From Brienomyrus brachyistius (taxonomy: Eukaryota > Chordata > Actinopteri > Osteoglossiformes > Mormyridae), in the NCBI RefSeq assembly GCF_023856365.1, contig NW_026042998.1, forward strand, positions 1 through 64,000: a DNA stretch of 64,000 bases, read 5' to 3'. The notes under the pieces were generated by a model. It did no database searches. It was not told the origin of the DNA and was given only the letters and a program-made list of their open reading frames with translations. The stretch's first letter is position 1. The number at the start of each line of letters is the position of its first letter. Shown one piece after another: positions 44,334-56,720 of this stretch. The translations under genes and the position numbers were made by a program.

Positions 44334-45588
44334 GCATATTAGCATATTAGTATATTAGCATAGCATATTAGCATATTAGCATATTAGCATATTAGCATAT
44401 TAGCATAGCATATTAGCATATTAGCATATTAGCATAGCATATTAGCATATTAGCATATTAGCATATTAGCATATTAGCATAGCATATTAGCATATTAGCA
44501 TATTAGCATATTAGCATAGCATATTAGCATATTAGCATATTAGCATAGCATATTAGCATATTAGCATATTAGCATATTAGCATATTAGCATAGCATATTA
44601 GCATATTAGTATATTAGTATATTAGCATATTAGCATATTAGCATAGTATATTAGCATAGCGTGTTAGCGTATTAGCATATTAGCATATTAGCATAGCATA
44701 TTAGCATATTAGCATAGCATATTAGCATATTAGCATAGCATATTAGCATATTAGCATATTAGCATATTAGCATATTAGCATATTAGCATATTAGCATAGC
44801 GTGTTAGCATATTAGCGTATTAGCATATTAGCATATTAACATATTAGCATATTAGCATAGCATATTAGCATATTAGCATATTAGCATATTAGCATATTAG
44901 CATAGCATATTAGCATATTAGCATATTAGCATATTAGCATATTAGCATATTAGCATATTAGCATTGCATATTAGCATATTAGCATATTAGCATATTAGCA
45001 TATTAGCATATTAGCATAGCATATTAGCATATTAGCATATTAGCATATTAGCATATTAACATATTAGCATATTAGCATATTAGCATAGCATATTAGCATA
45101 TTAGCATATTAGCATATTAGCATATTAGCATATTAGCATATTAGCATAGCATATTAGCATATTAGCATATTAGCATATTAGCATAGCGTGTTAGTGTATT
45201 AGCATATTAGCATATTAGCATATTAGCATATTAGCATAGCATATTAGCATATTAGCATATTAGCATATTAGCATATTAGCATATTAGCATAGCATATTAG
45301 CATATTAGCATATTAGCATATTAGCATATTAGCATATTAGCATATTAGCATATTAGCATAGCATATTAGCATATTAGCATAGCATATTAGCATAGCATAT
45401 TAGCATATTAGCATATTAGCATATTAGCATATTAGCATAGCATATTAGCATGGCATATTAGCATATTAGCATATTAGCATATTAGCATATTAGCATAGCA
45501 TATTAGCATATTAGTATATTAGCATAGCATATTAGCATATTAGCATATTAGCATATTAGCATATTAGCATATTAGCATATTAGCATAG

Positions 45589-45615
45589 CTTAGCATATTA
45601 GCATATTAAAATATT
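45589..45615. repeat. Marker B, copy 7, CpG lost
   Basis: Paralogue of 13434 (+32,155). The GCGTATTA unit has become GCATATTA here (CpG to CpA), while the rest of the marker, including TTAAAATA, is intact. Confidence 0.82.
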
Positions 45616-47074
45616 AGCATATTAGCATATTAGCATATTAGCATATTAGCATAGCATATTAGCATATTAGCATATTAGCATATTAGCATATTAGCATATT
45701 AGCATAGCATATTAGCATAGCATATTAGCATATTAGTATATTAGCATATTAGCATATTAGCATATCAGCATATTAGCATATTAGCATAGCATATTAGCAT
45801 ATTAGCATATTAGCATATTAGTATATTAGCATATTAGCATATTAGCATATTAGCATAGTATATTAGCATATTAGCATATTAGCATATTAGCATATTAGCA
45901 TAGCGTGTTAGTGTATTAGCATATTAGCATATTAGCATAGTATATTAGCATATTAGCATATTAGCATATTAGCATATTAGCATATTAGCATATTAGCATA
46001 TTAGCATAGCATATTAGCATATTAGCATATTAGCATATTAGCATAGCATATTAGCATATTAGCATATTAGCATATTAGCATATTAGCATAGCATATTAAC
46101 ATATTAGCATATTAGCATATTAGCATATTAGCATAGCATATTAGCATATTAGCATATTAGCATATTAGCATAGCATATTAGCATATTAGCATATTAGCAT
46201 ATTAGCATATTAGCATATTAGCATAGCATATTAGCATATTAGCATATTAGCATATTAGCATATTAGCATAGCATATTAGCATATTAGCATATTAGCATAT
46301 TAGCATATTAGCATATTAGCATATTAGCATAGCATATTAGCATATTAGCATATTAGCATATTAGCATAGCGTGTTAGCGTATTAGCATATTAGCATAGCA
46401 TATTAGTATATTAGCATATTAGCATATTAGTATAGCATATTAGCATATTAGCATATTAGCATATTAGCATAGCATATTAGCATATTAGCACATTAGCATA
46501 TTAGCATATTAGCATATTAGCATATTAGCATAGCATATTAGCATATTAGCATATTAGCATATTAGCATATTAGCATATTAGCATAGCATATTAGCATATT
46601 AGCATATTAGCATAGCATATTAGCATATTAGCATATTAGCATATTAGCATATTAGCATAGCGTGTTAGCGTATTAGCATATTAGCATATTAGCATAGCAT
46701 ATTAGCATATTAGCATAGCATATTAGCATATTAGCATAGCATATTAGCATATTAGCATATTAGCATATTAGCATAGCGTGTTAGCATATTAGCGTATTAG
46801 CATATTAGCATATTAGCATATTAGCATATTAGCATAGCATATTAGCATATTAGCATATTAGCATATTAGCATATTAGCATAGCATATTAGCATATTAGCA
46901 TATTAGCATATTAGCATATTAGCATATTAGCATATTAGCATAGCGTGTTAGTGTATTAGCATATTAGCATATTAGCATAGCATATTAGCATATTAGCATA
47001 TTAGTATATTAGCATATTAGCATATTAGCATAGCATATTAGCATATTAGCATATTAGCATAGCATATTAGCATA

Positions 47075-47555
47075 TCAGCATTTCAGCATATTAGCATAGC
47101 ATATTAGCATATTAGCATATTAGCATATTAGCATATTAGCATAGCATATTAGCATATTAGCATATTAGCATATTAGCATATTAGCATATTAGCATAGCAT
47201 ATTAGCACATTAGCATATTAGCATATTAGCATATTAGCATAGCGTATTAGCATATTAGCATATTAGCATAGCATATTAGCATATTAGCATATTAGCATAT
47301 TAGCATATTAGCATATTAGCAAATTAGCATATTAGCATAGCATATTAGCATAGCATATTAGCATATTAGCATATTAGCAAATTAGCATATTAGCATATTA
47401 GCATAGCATATTAGCATATTAGCATATTAGCATATTAGCATAGCATATTAGCATATTAGCATATTAGCATATTAGCATATTAGCATATTAGCATATTAGC
47501 ATATTAGCCTAGCGTGTTAGCGTATTAGCATATTAGCATATTAGCATATTCGCAT
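47075..47555. repeat. Module M, copy 7
   Basis: Complete module, +32,127 from copy 1 at TCAG and +32,136 at GCCTA. Downstream it follows copies 2 and 3 (GGATATTA 363 bp after GCCTA) rather than copy 1, so it is a hybrid of neighbouring repeats. Confidence 0.82.
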
Positions 47556-48179
47556 ATTAGCATATTAGCATATTAGCATAGCATATTAGTATATTAGCAT
47601 ATTAGCATATTAGTATATTAGCATATTAGCATATTAGCATAGCATATTAGCATATTAGCATATTAGCATAGCATATTAGCATATTAGCATATTAGCATAT
47701 TAGCATAGCGTGTTAGCGTATTAGCATATTAGCATAGCATATTAGCATATTAGCATATTAGCATATTAGCATAGCATATTAGCATATTAGCATATTAGCA
47801 TATTAGCATATTAGCATATTAGCATAGCATATTAGCATATTAGCATATTAGCATATTAGCATAGCATATTAGGATATTAGGATATTAGCATATTAGCATA
47901 TTAGCATATTAGCATATTAGCATATTAGCATAGTATATTAGCATATTAGCATATTAGTATATTAGCATATTAGCATATTAGCATATTAGCATAGCATATT
48001 AGCATATTAGCATATTAGCATATTAGTATATTAGCATATTAGCGTATTAGCATATTAGCATATTAGCATATTAGCATATTAGCATAGCATATTAGCATAT
48101 TAGCATATTAGCATATTAGCATATTAGCATATTAGCATATTAGCATATTAGCATAGCATATTAGCATATTAGCATATTA

Positions 48180-48680
48180 GCATATTAGCATATTAGCATA
48201 AGCATATTAGCATATTAGCATATTAGCATAGCGTGTTAGTGTATTAGCATATTAGCATATTAGCATATTAGCATAGCATATTAGCATATTAGCATATTAG
48301 CATATTAGCATATTAGCATAGCATATTAGCATATTAGCATATTAGCATATTAGCATATTAGCATATTAGCATATTAGCATATTAGCATATTAGCATATTA
48401 GCATATTAGCATATTAGCAATCTTAGCATATTAGCATATTAGCATATTAGCATATAGCATATTAGCATAGCATATTAGCATATTAGCATATTAGCATATT
48501 AGCATATTAGCATAGCATATTAGCATATTAGCATATTAGCATATTAGCATATTAGCATATTAGCATAGCGTGTTAGCGTATTAGCATATTAGCATATTAG
48601 CATAGCATATTAGCATATTAGCATATTAGCATATTAGCATATTAGCTTATTAGCATATTAGCATATTAAGCATAGCATAT
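48180..48680. repeat. Second indel-rich patch inside the array
   Basis: Compared with its clean paralogue 28.1 kb upstream (about 20.05-20.55 kb), this stretch carries a roughly 30-bp extra block ending just before the GCGTGTTAGTGT marker near 48231. It also has an odd unit GCAATCTTAGCAT near 48418, a 7-mer near 48455 and an extra A near 48669. The array on either side is regular. Confidence 0.75.
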
Positions 48681-49323
48681 TAGCATATTAGCATATTAGC
48701 ATATTAGCATATTAGCATATTAGCATAGCGTGTTAGCGTATTAGCATATTAGCATATTAGCATAGCATATTAGCATATTAGCATATTAGCATATTAGCAT
48801 ATTAGCATAGCATATTAGCATATTAGCATATTAGCATATTAGCGTATTAGCATATTAGCATATTAGCATATTAGCATATTAGCATAGCATGTTAGCGTAT
48901 TAGCATATTAGCATATTAGCATATTAGCATATTAGCATATTAGCATAGCATGTTAGCGTATTAGCATATTAGCATATTAGCATATTAGCATATTAGCATA
49001 GCATAACATATTAGCATATTATCATATTAGCATATTAGCATATTAGCATATTAGCATATTAGCATATTAGCATATTAGCATAGCATATTAGCATATTAGC
49101 ATATTAGCATATTAGCATATTAGCATATTAGCATATTAGCATAGCATATTAGCATATTAGCATATTAGCATATTAGCATATTAGCATAGCGTGTTAGTGT
49201 ATTAGCATATTAGCATATTAGCATAGCATATTAGCATATTAGCATATTAGCATATTAGCATAGCATATTAGCATATTAGCATATTAGCATATTAGCATAT
49301 TAGCATATTAGCATATTAGCATA

Positions 49324-49405
49324 GCATGTTAGCGTATTAGGGTATTAGCATATTAGCATAGCGTATTAGCGTATTAGCATATTAGCATATTAGCATAGAA
49401 TATTA
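49324..49405. repeat. Marker A, copy 10 (GGG subtype)
   Basis: Complete 82-bp block, the +28,101 paralogue of the copy at 21223. It is followed by the same derived GCGTGTTAATGT variant. Confidence 0.85.
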
Positions 49406-51105
49406 GCATATTAGCATATTAGCATATTAGCATAGCATATTAGCATATTAGCATATTAGCATATTAGCATATTAGCATATTAGCATAGCATATTAGCATA
49501 TTAGCATATTAGCATATTAGCATATTAGCATAGCGTGTTAATGTATTAGCATATTAGCATATTAGCATATTAGCATATTAGCATATTAGCATAGCATATT
49601 AGCATATTAGCATATTAGCATATTAGCATATTAGCATAGCATATTAGCATATTAGCATATTAGCATATTAGCATATTAGCATATTAACATATAGCATATT
49701 AGCATAGCATATTAGCATATTAGCATATTAGCATATTAGCATAGCATATTAGCATATTAACATATTAGCATATTAGCATATTAGCATATTAGCATAGCAT
49801 ATTAGCATACTAGCATATTAGCATATTAGCATATTAGCATAGCATGTTAGCGTATTAGCATATTAGTATATTAGCATATTAGCATATTAGCATATTAGCA
49901 TATTAGCATATTAGTATATTAGCATATTAGCATATTAGCATATTAGCATAGCATATTAGCAAATTAGCATATTAGCATATTAGCATATTAGCATATTAGT
50001 ATATTAGCATAGTATATTAGCATAGCATATTAGCATATTAGCATATTAGTATATTAGCATATTAGTATATTAGCATATTAGCATATTAGCATATTTGCAT
50101 AGCATATTAGCATATTAGCATATTAGCATATTAGCATAGCATATTAGCATATTAGCATATTAGTATATTAGCATATTAGCATATTAGCATATTAGCATAG
50201 CATATTAGCATATTAGCATATTAGCATATTAGCATATTAGCATAGCATATTAGCATATTAGCATATTAGCATATTAGTATATTAGTATATTAGCATATTA
50301 GCATATTAGCATATTAGCATATTAGCATATTAGCATAGCATATTAGCATATTAGCATATTAGCATATTAGCATATTAGCATATTAGCATATTAGCATAGC
50401 ATATTAGCATATTAACATATTAGCATATTAGCATAGTATATTAGCATAGCATATTAGCATAGCATATTAGCATAGCATATTAGCATATTAGCATAGCATA
50501 TTAGCATATTAGCATATTAGCATAGCATATTAGCATAGCATATTAGCATATTAGCATATTAGCATATTAGCATATTAGCATAGCATATTAGCATATTAGC
50601 ATATTAGCATATTAGCATATTAGCATATTAGCATATTTGCATAGCATATTAGCATATTAGCATATTAGCATATTAGCATATTAGCATAGCATATTAGCAT
50701 ATTAGCATATTAGCATATTAGCATATTAGCATAGCGTGTTAGCATATTAGCATATTAGCATAGCATATTAGCATATTAGCATATTAGCATATTAGCATAT
50801 TAGCATAGCATATTAGCATATTAGCATATTAGCATATTAGCATATTAGCATATTAGCATATTAGCATAGCATATTAGCATATTAGCATATTAGCATATTA
50901 GCATATTAGCATAGCATATTAGCATATTAGCATATTAGCATATTAGCATATTAGCATAGCATATTAGCATATTAGCATATTAGCATATTAGCATATTATC
51001 ATATTAGCATATTAGCATAGCGTGTTAGCGTATTAGCATATTAGCATATTAGCATAGCATATTAGCATATTAGCATATTAGCATATTAGCATATTAGCAT
51101 ATTAG

Positions 51106-51125
51106 CATTGCATATTAGCACATTA
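51106..51125. repeat. Marker C, copy 6
   Basis: CATTGCAT plus GCACATTA. Duplicated again 4,326 bp downstream. Confidence 0.8.
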
Positions 51126-52298
51126 GCATATTAGCATATTAGTATATTAGCATAGCATATTAGCATATTAGCATATTAGCATATTAGCATAGCATATTAG
51201 CATATTAGCATATTAGCATAGCATATTAGCATATTAGCATATTAGCATATTAGCATATTAGCATAGCATATTAGCATATTAGCATATTAGCATATTAGCA
51301 TATTAGCATAGCATATTAGCATATTAGCATATTAGCATAGCATATTAGCATATTAGCATATTAGTATATTAGCATATTAGCATATTAGCATAGCATATTA
51401 GCATAGCGTGTTAGCGTATTAGCATATTAGCATATTAGCATATTAGCATAGCATATTAGCATATTAGCATAGCATATTAGCATATTAGCATAGCATATTA
51501 GCATATTAGCATATTAGCATATTAGCATATTAGCATATTAGCATATTAGCATATTAGCATAGCGTGTTAGCATATTAGCGTATTAGCATATTAGCATATT
51601 AACATATTAGCATATTAGCATAGCATATTAGCATATTAGCATATTAGCATATTAGCATATTAGCATATTAGCATAGCATATTAGCATATTAGCATATTAG
51701 CATATTAGCATATTAGCATATTAGCATATTAGCATATTAGCATTGCATATTAGCATATTAGCATATTAGCATATTAGCATATTAGCATAGCATATTAGCA
51801 TATTAGCATATTAGCATATTAGCATATTAACATATTAGCATATTAGCATATTAGCATAGCATATTAGCATATTAGCATATTAGCATATTAGCATATTAGC
51901 ATAGCATATTAGCATAGCATATTAGCATATTAGCATAGCGTGTTAGTGTATTAGCATATTAGCATATTAGCATATTAGCATATTAGCATATTAGCATATT
52001 AGCATATTAGCATATTAGCATATTAGCATATTAGCATATTAGCATATTAGCATAGCATATTAGCATATTAGCATAGCATATTAGCATATTAGCTTAGCAT
52101 ATTAGCATATTAGCATATTAGCATATTAGCATATTAGCATAGCATATTAGCATGGCATATTAGTATATTAGCATATTAGCATATTAGCATAGCATATTAG
52201 CATATTAGCATATTAGCATATTAGCATATTAGCATATTAGTATATTAGCATAGCATATTAGCATATTAGCATATTAGCATATTAGCATATTAGCATAG

Positions 52299-52325
52299 CT
52301 TAGCATATTAGCGTATTAAAATATT
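52299..52325. repeat. Marker B, copy 8
   Basis: Complete marker with trailing ACATATTA, +28,163 from 24136. Irregular units follow at about 52352-52375. Confidence 0.82.
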
Positions 52326-53548
52326 AGCATATTAGCATATTAACATATTAGCAATAGCATATTAGCATATTAGCATTAGCATATTAGCATATTAGCATAT
52401 TAGCATATTAGCATATTAGCATAGCATATTAGCATATTAGCATAGCATATTAGCATATTAGCATATTAGCATAGCATATTAGCATAGCATATTAGCATAT
52501 TAGCATATTAGCATATTAGCATATTAGCATATTAGCATATTAGCATATTAGCATAGCATATTAGCATATTAGCATAGCATATTAGCATATTAGCATATTA
52601 GCATAGCATATTAGCATATTAGCATATTAGCATATTAGCATATTAGCATATTAGCATAGCGTGTTAGCGTATTAGCATATTAGCATATTAGCATAGCATA
52701 TTAGCATATTAGCATATTAGTATATTAGCATATTAGCTTATTAGCATAGCATATTAGCATATTAGCATAGCATATTAGCATATTAGCATATTAGCATGGC
52801 GTGTTAGCGTATTAGCATATTAGCATATTAGCATAGCATATTAGCATATTAGCATATTAGCATATTAGCATATTAGCATATTAGCATAGCATATTAGCAT
52901 ATTAGCATATTAGCATATTAGCGTATTAGCATATTAGCATATTAGCATAGCATATTAGCATATTAGCATATTAGCATATTAGCATATTAGCATATTAGCA
53001 TATTAGCATAGCATGTTAGCATATTAGCATATTAGCATATTAGCATATTAGCATATTAGCATAGCATGTTAGCGTATTAGCATATTAGCATATTAGCATA
53101 TTAGCATATTAGCATATTAGCATATTAGCATAGCATATTAGCATATTAGCATATTAGCATATTAGCATATTAGCATATTAGCATAGCATATTAGCATATT
53201 AGCATATTAGCATATTAGCATATTAGCATAGCGTGTTAGTGTATTAGCATATTAGCATATTAGCATAGCATATTAGCATATTAGCATATTAGCATATTAG
53301 CATATTAGCATATTAGCATATTAGCATATTAGCATATTAGCATATTAGCATATTAGTATAGCATATTAGCATATTAGTATATTAGCATATTAGCATATTA
53401 GCATATTAGCATAGCATATTAGCATTTTAGCATATTAGCATATTAGCATATTAGCATAGCATATTAGCATATTAGCATATTAGCATATTAGCATAGCATA
53501 TTAGCATATTAGCATATTAGCATATTAGCATATTAGCATATTAGCATA

Positions 53549-53592
53549 GCATGTTAGCGTATTAGGGTATTAGCATATTAGCATAGCGTATT
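53549..53592. repeat. Marker A, copy 11, truncated
   Basis: Truncated in the same way as the copy at 34029 (19,520 bp upstream): the second GCGTATTA and terminal GAATATTA are absent. It lies 4,225 bp after the complete copy at 49324. Confidence 0.8.
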
Positions 53593-54847
53593 AGCATATT
53601 AGCATATTAGCATATTAGCATATTAGCATATTAGCATAGCATATTAGCATATTAGCATATTAGCATAGCGTGTTAATGTATTAGCATATTAGCATATTAG
53701 CATATTAGCATATTAGCATATTAGCATATTAGCATATTAGCATATTAGCATAGCATATTAGCATATTAGCATATTAGCATATTAGCATATTAGCATAGCA
53801 TATTAGCATATTAGCATATTAGCATATTAGCATATTAGCATATTAACATATTAGCATATTAGCATAACATATTAGCATATTAGCATATTAGCATATTAGC
53901 ATAGCATATTAGCATATTAGCATATTAGCATATTAGCATATTAGCATATTAGCATAGCATATTAGCATACTAGCATATTAGCATATTAGCATATTAGCAT
54001 AGCATGTTAGCGTATTAGCATATTAGTATATTAGCATATTAGCATATTAGCATATTAGCATATTAGCATATTAGCATATTAGTATATTAGCATATTAGCA
54101 TATTAGCATATTAGCATAGCATATTAGCAAATTAGCATATTAGCATATTAGCATATTAGCATATTAGTATATTAGCATAGTATATTAGCATAGCATATTA
54201 GCATATTAGCATATTAGTATATTAGCATATTAGTATATTAGCATATTAGCATATTAGCATTTTTGCATAGCATATAGCATATTAGCATATTAGCATATTA
54301 GCATAGCATATTAGCATATTAGCATATTAGTATATTAGCATATTAGCATATTAGCATATTAGCATAGCATATTAGCATATTAGCATATTAGCATATTAGC
54401 ATATTAGCATATTAGCATAGCATATTAGCATATTAGCATATTAGCATATTAGTATATTAGTATATTAGCATATTAGCATATTAGCATATTAGCATATTAG
54501 CATATTAGCATATTAGCATAGCATATTAGCATATTAGCATATTAGCATATTAGCATATTAGCATAGCATATTAGCATATTAGCATATTAGCATATTAGCA
54601 TAGCATATTAGCATAGCATATTAGCATAGCATATTAGCATAGCATATTAGCATATTAGCATAGCATATTAGCATATTAGCATATTAGCATATTAGCATAT
54701 TAGCATAGCATATTAGCATAGCATATTAGCATATTAGCATATTAGCATATTAGCATATTAGCATAGCATATTAGCATATTAGCATATTAGCATATTAGCA
54801 TATTAGCATATTAGCATAGCATATTAGCATATTAGATTAGCATATTA

Positions 54848-54871
54848 GCGTATTAGCGTATTAGCGTATTA
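54848..54871. repeat. Marker T, copy 6
   Basis: Three consecutive GCGTATTA units, preceded by an irregular GATTAG at about 54834, with an octamer at 54977. Confidence 0.85.
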
Positions 54872-55431
54872 GCATATTAGCATATTAGCATATTAGCATA
54901 TTAGCATATTAGCATAGCATATTAGCATATTAGCATATTAGCATATTAGCATATTAGCATATTAGCATATTAGCATATTTGCATAGCATATTAGCATATT
55001 AGCATATTAGCATATTAGCATAGCATATTAGCATATTAGCATATTAGCATATTAGCATATTAGCATAGCGTGTTAGCATATTAGCATATTAGCATAGCAT
55101 ATTAGCATATTAGCATATTAGCATATTAGCATATTAGCATAGCATATTAGCATATTAGCATATTAGCATATTAGCATATTAGCATATTAGCATATTAGCA
55201 TAGCATATTAGCATATTAGCATATTAGCATATTAGCATATTAGCATAGCATATTAGCATATTAGCATATTAGCATATTAGCATATTAGCATAGCATATTA
55301 GCATATTAGCATATTAGCATATTATCATATTAGCATATTAGCATAGCGTGTTAGCGTATTAGCATATTAGCATATTAGCATAGCATATTAGCATATTAGC
55401 ATATTAGCATATTAGCATATTAGCATATTAG

Positions 55432-55451
55432 CATTGCATATTAGCACATTA
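55432..55451. repeat. Marker C, copy 7
   Basis: CATTGCAT plus GCACATTA, in the 53.5-56.7 kb copy of 49.3-52.3 kb. Confidence 0.8.
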
Positions 55452-56696
55452 GCATATTAGCATATTAGTATATTAGCATAGCATATTAGCATATTAGCAT
55501 ATTAGCATATTAGCATATTAGCATAGCATATTAGCATATTAGCATATTAGCATAGCATATTAGCATATTAGCATATTAGCATATTAGCATATTAGCATAG
55601 CATATTAGCATATTAGCATATTAGCATATTAGCATATTAGCATAGCATATTAGCATATTAGCATATTAGCATAGCATATTAGCATATTAGCATATTAGTA
55701 TATTAGCATATTAGCATATTAGCATAGCATATTAGCATAGCGTGTTAGCGTAAGCATATTAGCATATTAGCATATTAGCATAGCATATTAGCATATTAGC
55801 ATAGCATATTAGCATATTAGCATAGCATATTAGCATATTAGCATATTAGCATATTAGCATATTAGCATATTAGCATATTAGCATATTAGCATATTAGCAT
55901 AGCGTGTTAGCATATTAGCGTATTAGCATATTAGCATATTAACATATTAGCATATTAGCATAGCATATTAGCATATTAGCATATTAGCATATTAGCATAT
56001 TAGCATATTAGCATAGCATATTAGCATATTAGCATATTAGCATATTAGCATATTAGCATATTAGCATATTAGCATATTAGCATATTAGCATTGCATATTA
56101 GCATATTAGCATATTAGCATATTAGCATATTAGCATAGCATATTAGCATATTAGCATATTAGCATATTAGCATATTAACATATTAGCATATTAGCATATT
56201 AGCATAGCATATTAGCATATTAGCATATTAGCATATTAGCATATTAGCATAGCATATTAGCATATTAGCATATTAGCATAGTGTGTTAGTGTATTAGCAT
56301 ATTAGCATATTAGCATATTAGCATATTAGCATAGCATATTAGCATATTAGCATATTAGCATATTAGCATATTAGCATATTAGCATATTAGCATAGCATAT
56401 TAGCATATTAGCATATTAGCATATTAGCATATTAGCATATTAGCATATTAGCATAGCATATTAGCATATTAGCATAGCATATTAGCATATTAGCTTAGCA
56501 TATTAGCATATTAGCATATTAGCATATTAGCATAGCATATTAGGCATGAATTAGTATATTAGCATATTAGCATATTAGCATAGCATATTAGCATATTAGC
56601 ATATTAGCATATTAGCATATTAGCATATTAGTATATTAGCATAGCATATTAGCATATTAGCATATTAGCATATTAGCATATTAGCATATTAGCATA

Positions 56697-56720
56697 GCTT
56701 AGCATATTAGCGTATTAAAT
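56697..56720. repeat. Marker B, copy 9, damaged
   Basis: GCTTA, GCATATTA and GCGTATTA are intact, but the expected AAAATATTA reads AAATAGCAT, a small deletion at the start of the right-hand indel-rich zone. Confidence 0.75.

Larger units (their letters stand above)
35190..47640. repeat. Segmental duplication D1, second copy
   Basis: Copy of about 2.9-15.5 kb. It is more regular than the first copy over the part matching 2.9-6.4 kb. Private changes include CpG loss in marker B (45601) and marker T (43812) and an odd GCTTATTTTCAT near 40229. Confidence 0.85.
34641..48179. repeat. Mostly regular satellite array, second copy of the 32-kb duplication
   Basis: The stretch consists of 8- and 5-bp units with few indels (for example near 35145, 36361, 37476, 38866 and 40230). 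From about 35.2 kb to 47.5 kb its marker order and run lengths follow 2.9-15.4 kb. No gene or other feature is seen. Confidence 0.9.
47508..52330. repeat. Segmental duplication D5, second copy
   Basis: Copy of 19.4-24.2 kb. It contains the irregular 48.18-48.68 kb patch, absent from the first copy. Confidence 0.83.
49324..52330. repeat. Segmental duplication D6, first copy
   Basis: Pairs with about 53,549-56,720: A +4,225 (second copy truncated), octamer 50635 to 54977 (+4,342), C +4,326, B +4,398. Spacing differs by tens to about 170 bp, so this pair is older or more rearranged than D3 or D4. Confidence 0.7.
4306..54984. other. Eighteen exact ATTTGCAT octamers (ATGCAAAT on the minus strand)
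   Basis: Sites begin at 4306, 4814, 11255, 11779, 21992, 22442, 23815, 30424, 30873, 32247, 34885, 36471, 36975, 43409, 43933, 50093, 50635 and 54977. Each is followed directly by AGCAT, that is, by a 5-mer. They occur mostly as pairs about 450-540 bp apart. ATGCAAAT is the classical POU/Oct octamer in animals. Here it arises from one A-to-T change in the satellite unit, so binding is only a possibility. Confidence 0.75.
48681..56539. repeat. Mostly regular satellite array with an internal 4.3-kb duplication
   Basis: Regular 8- and 5-bp units with scattered indels (about 49689, 52352-52375, 53872, 54285, 54834 and 55752). Markers A, octamer, C and B occur at 49324, 50635, about 51110 and 52299, and again at 53549, 54977, about 55436 and 56697. 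No gene seen. Confidence 0.88.
53549..56720. repeat. Segmental duplication D6, second copy
   Basis: Copy of 49.3-52.3 kb. It has a marker T block at 54848 that its first copy lacks, so it is probably a mosaic of more than one source. Confidence 0.68.

Noticed and set aside
1257..53592. Marker A as a mobile element
   Set aside because: It is built entirely of satellite units, has no terminal inverted repeats, target-site duplication or coding capacity, and its spread is explained by segmental duplication.
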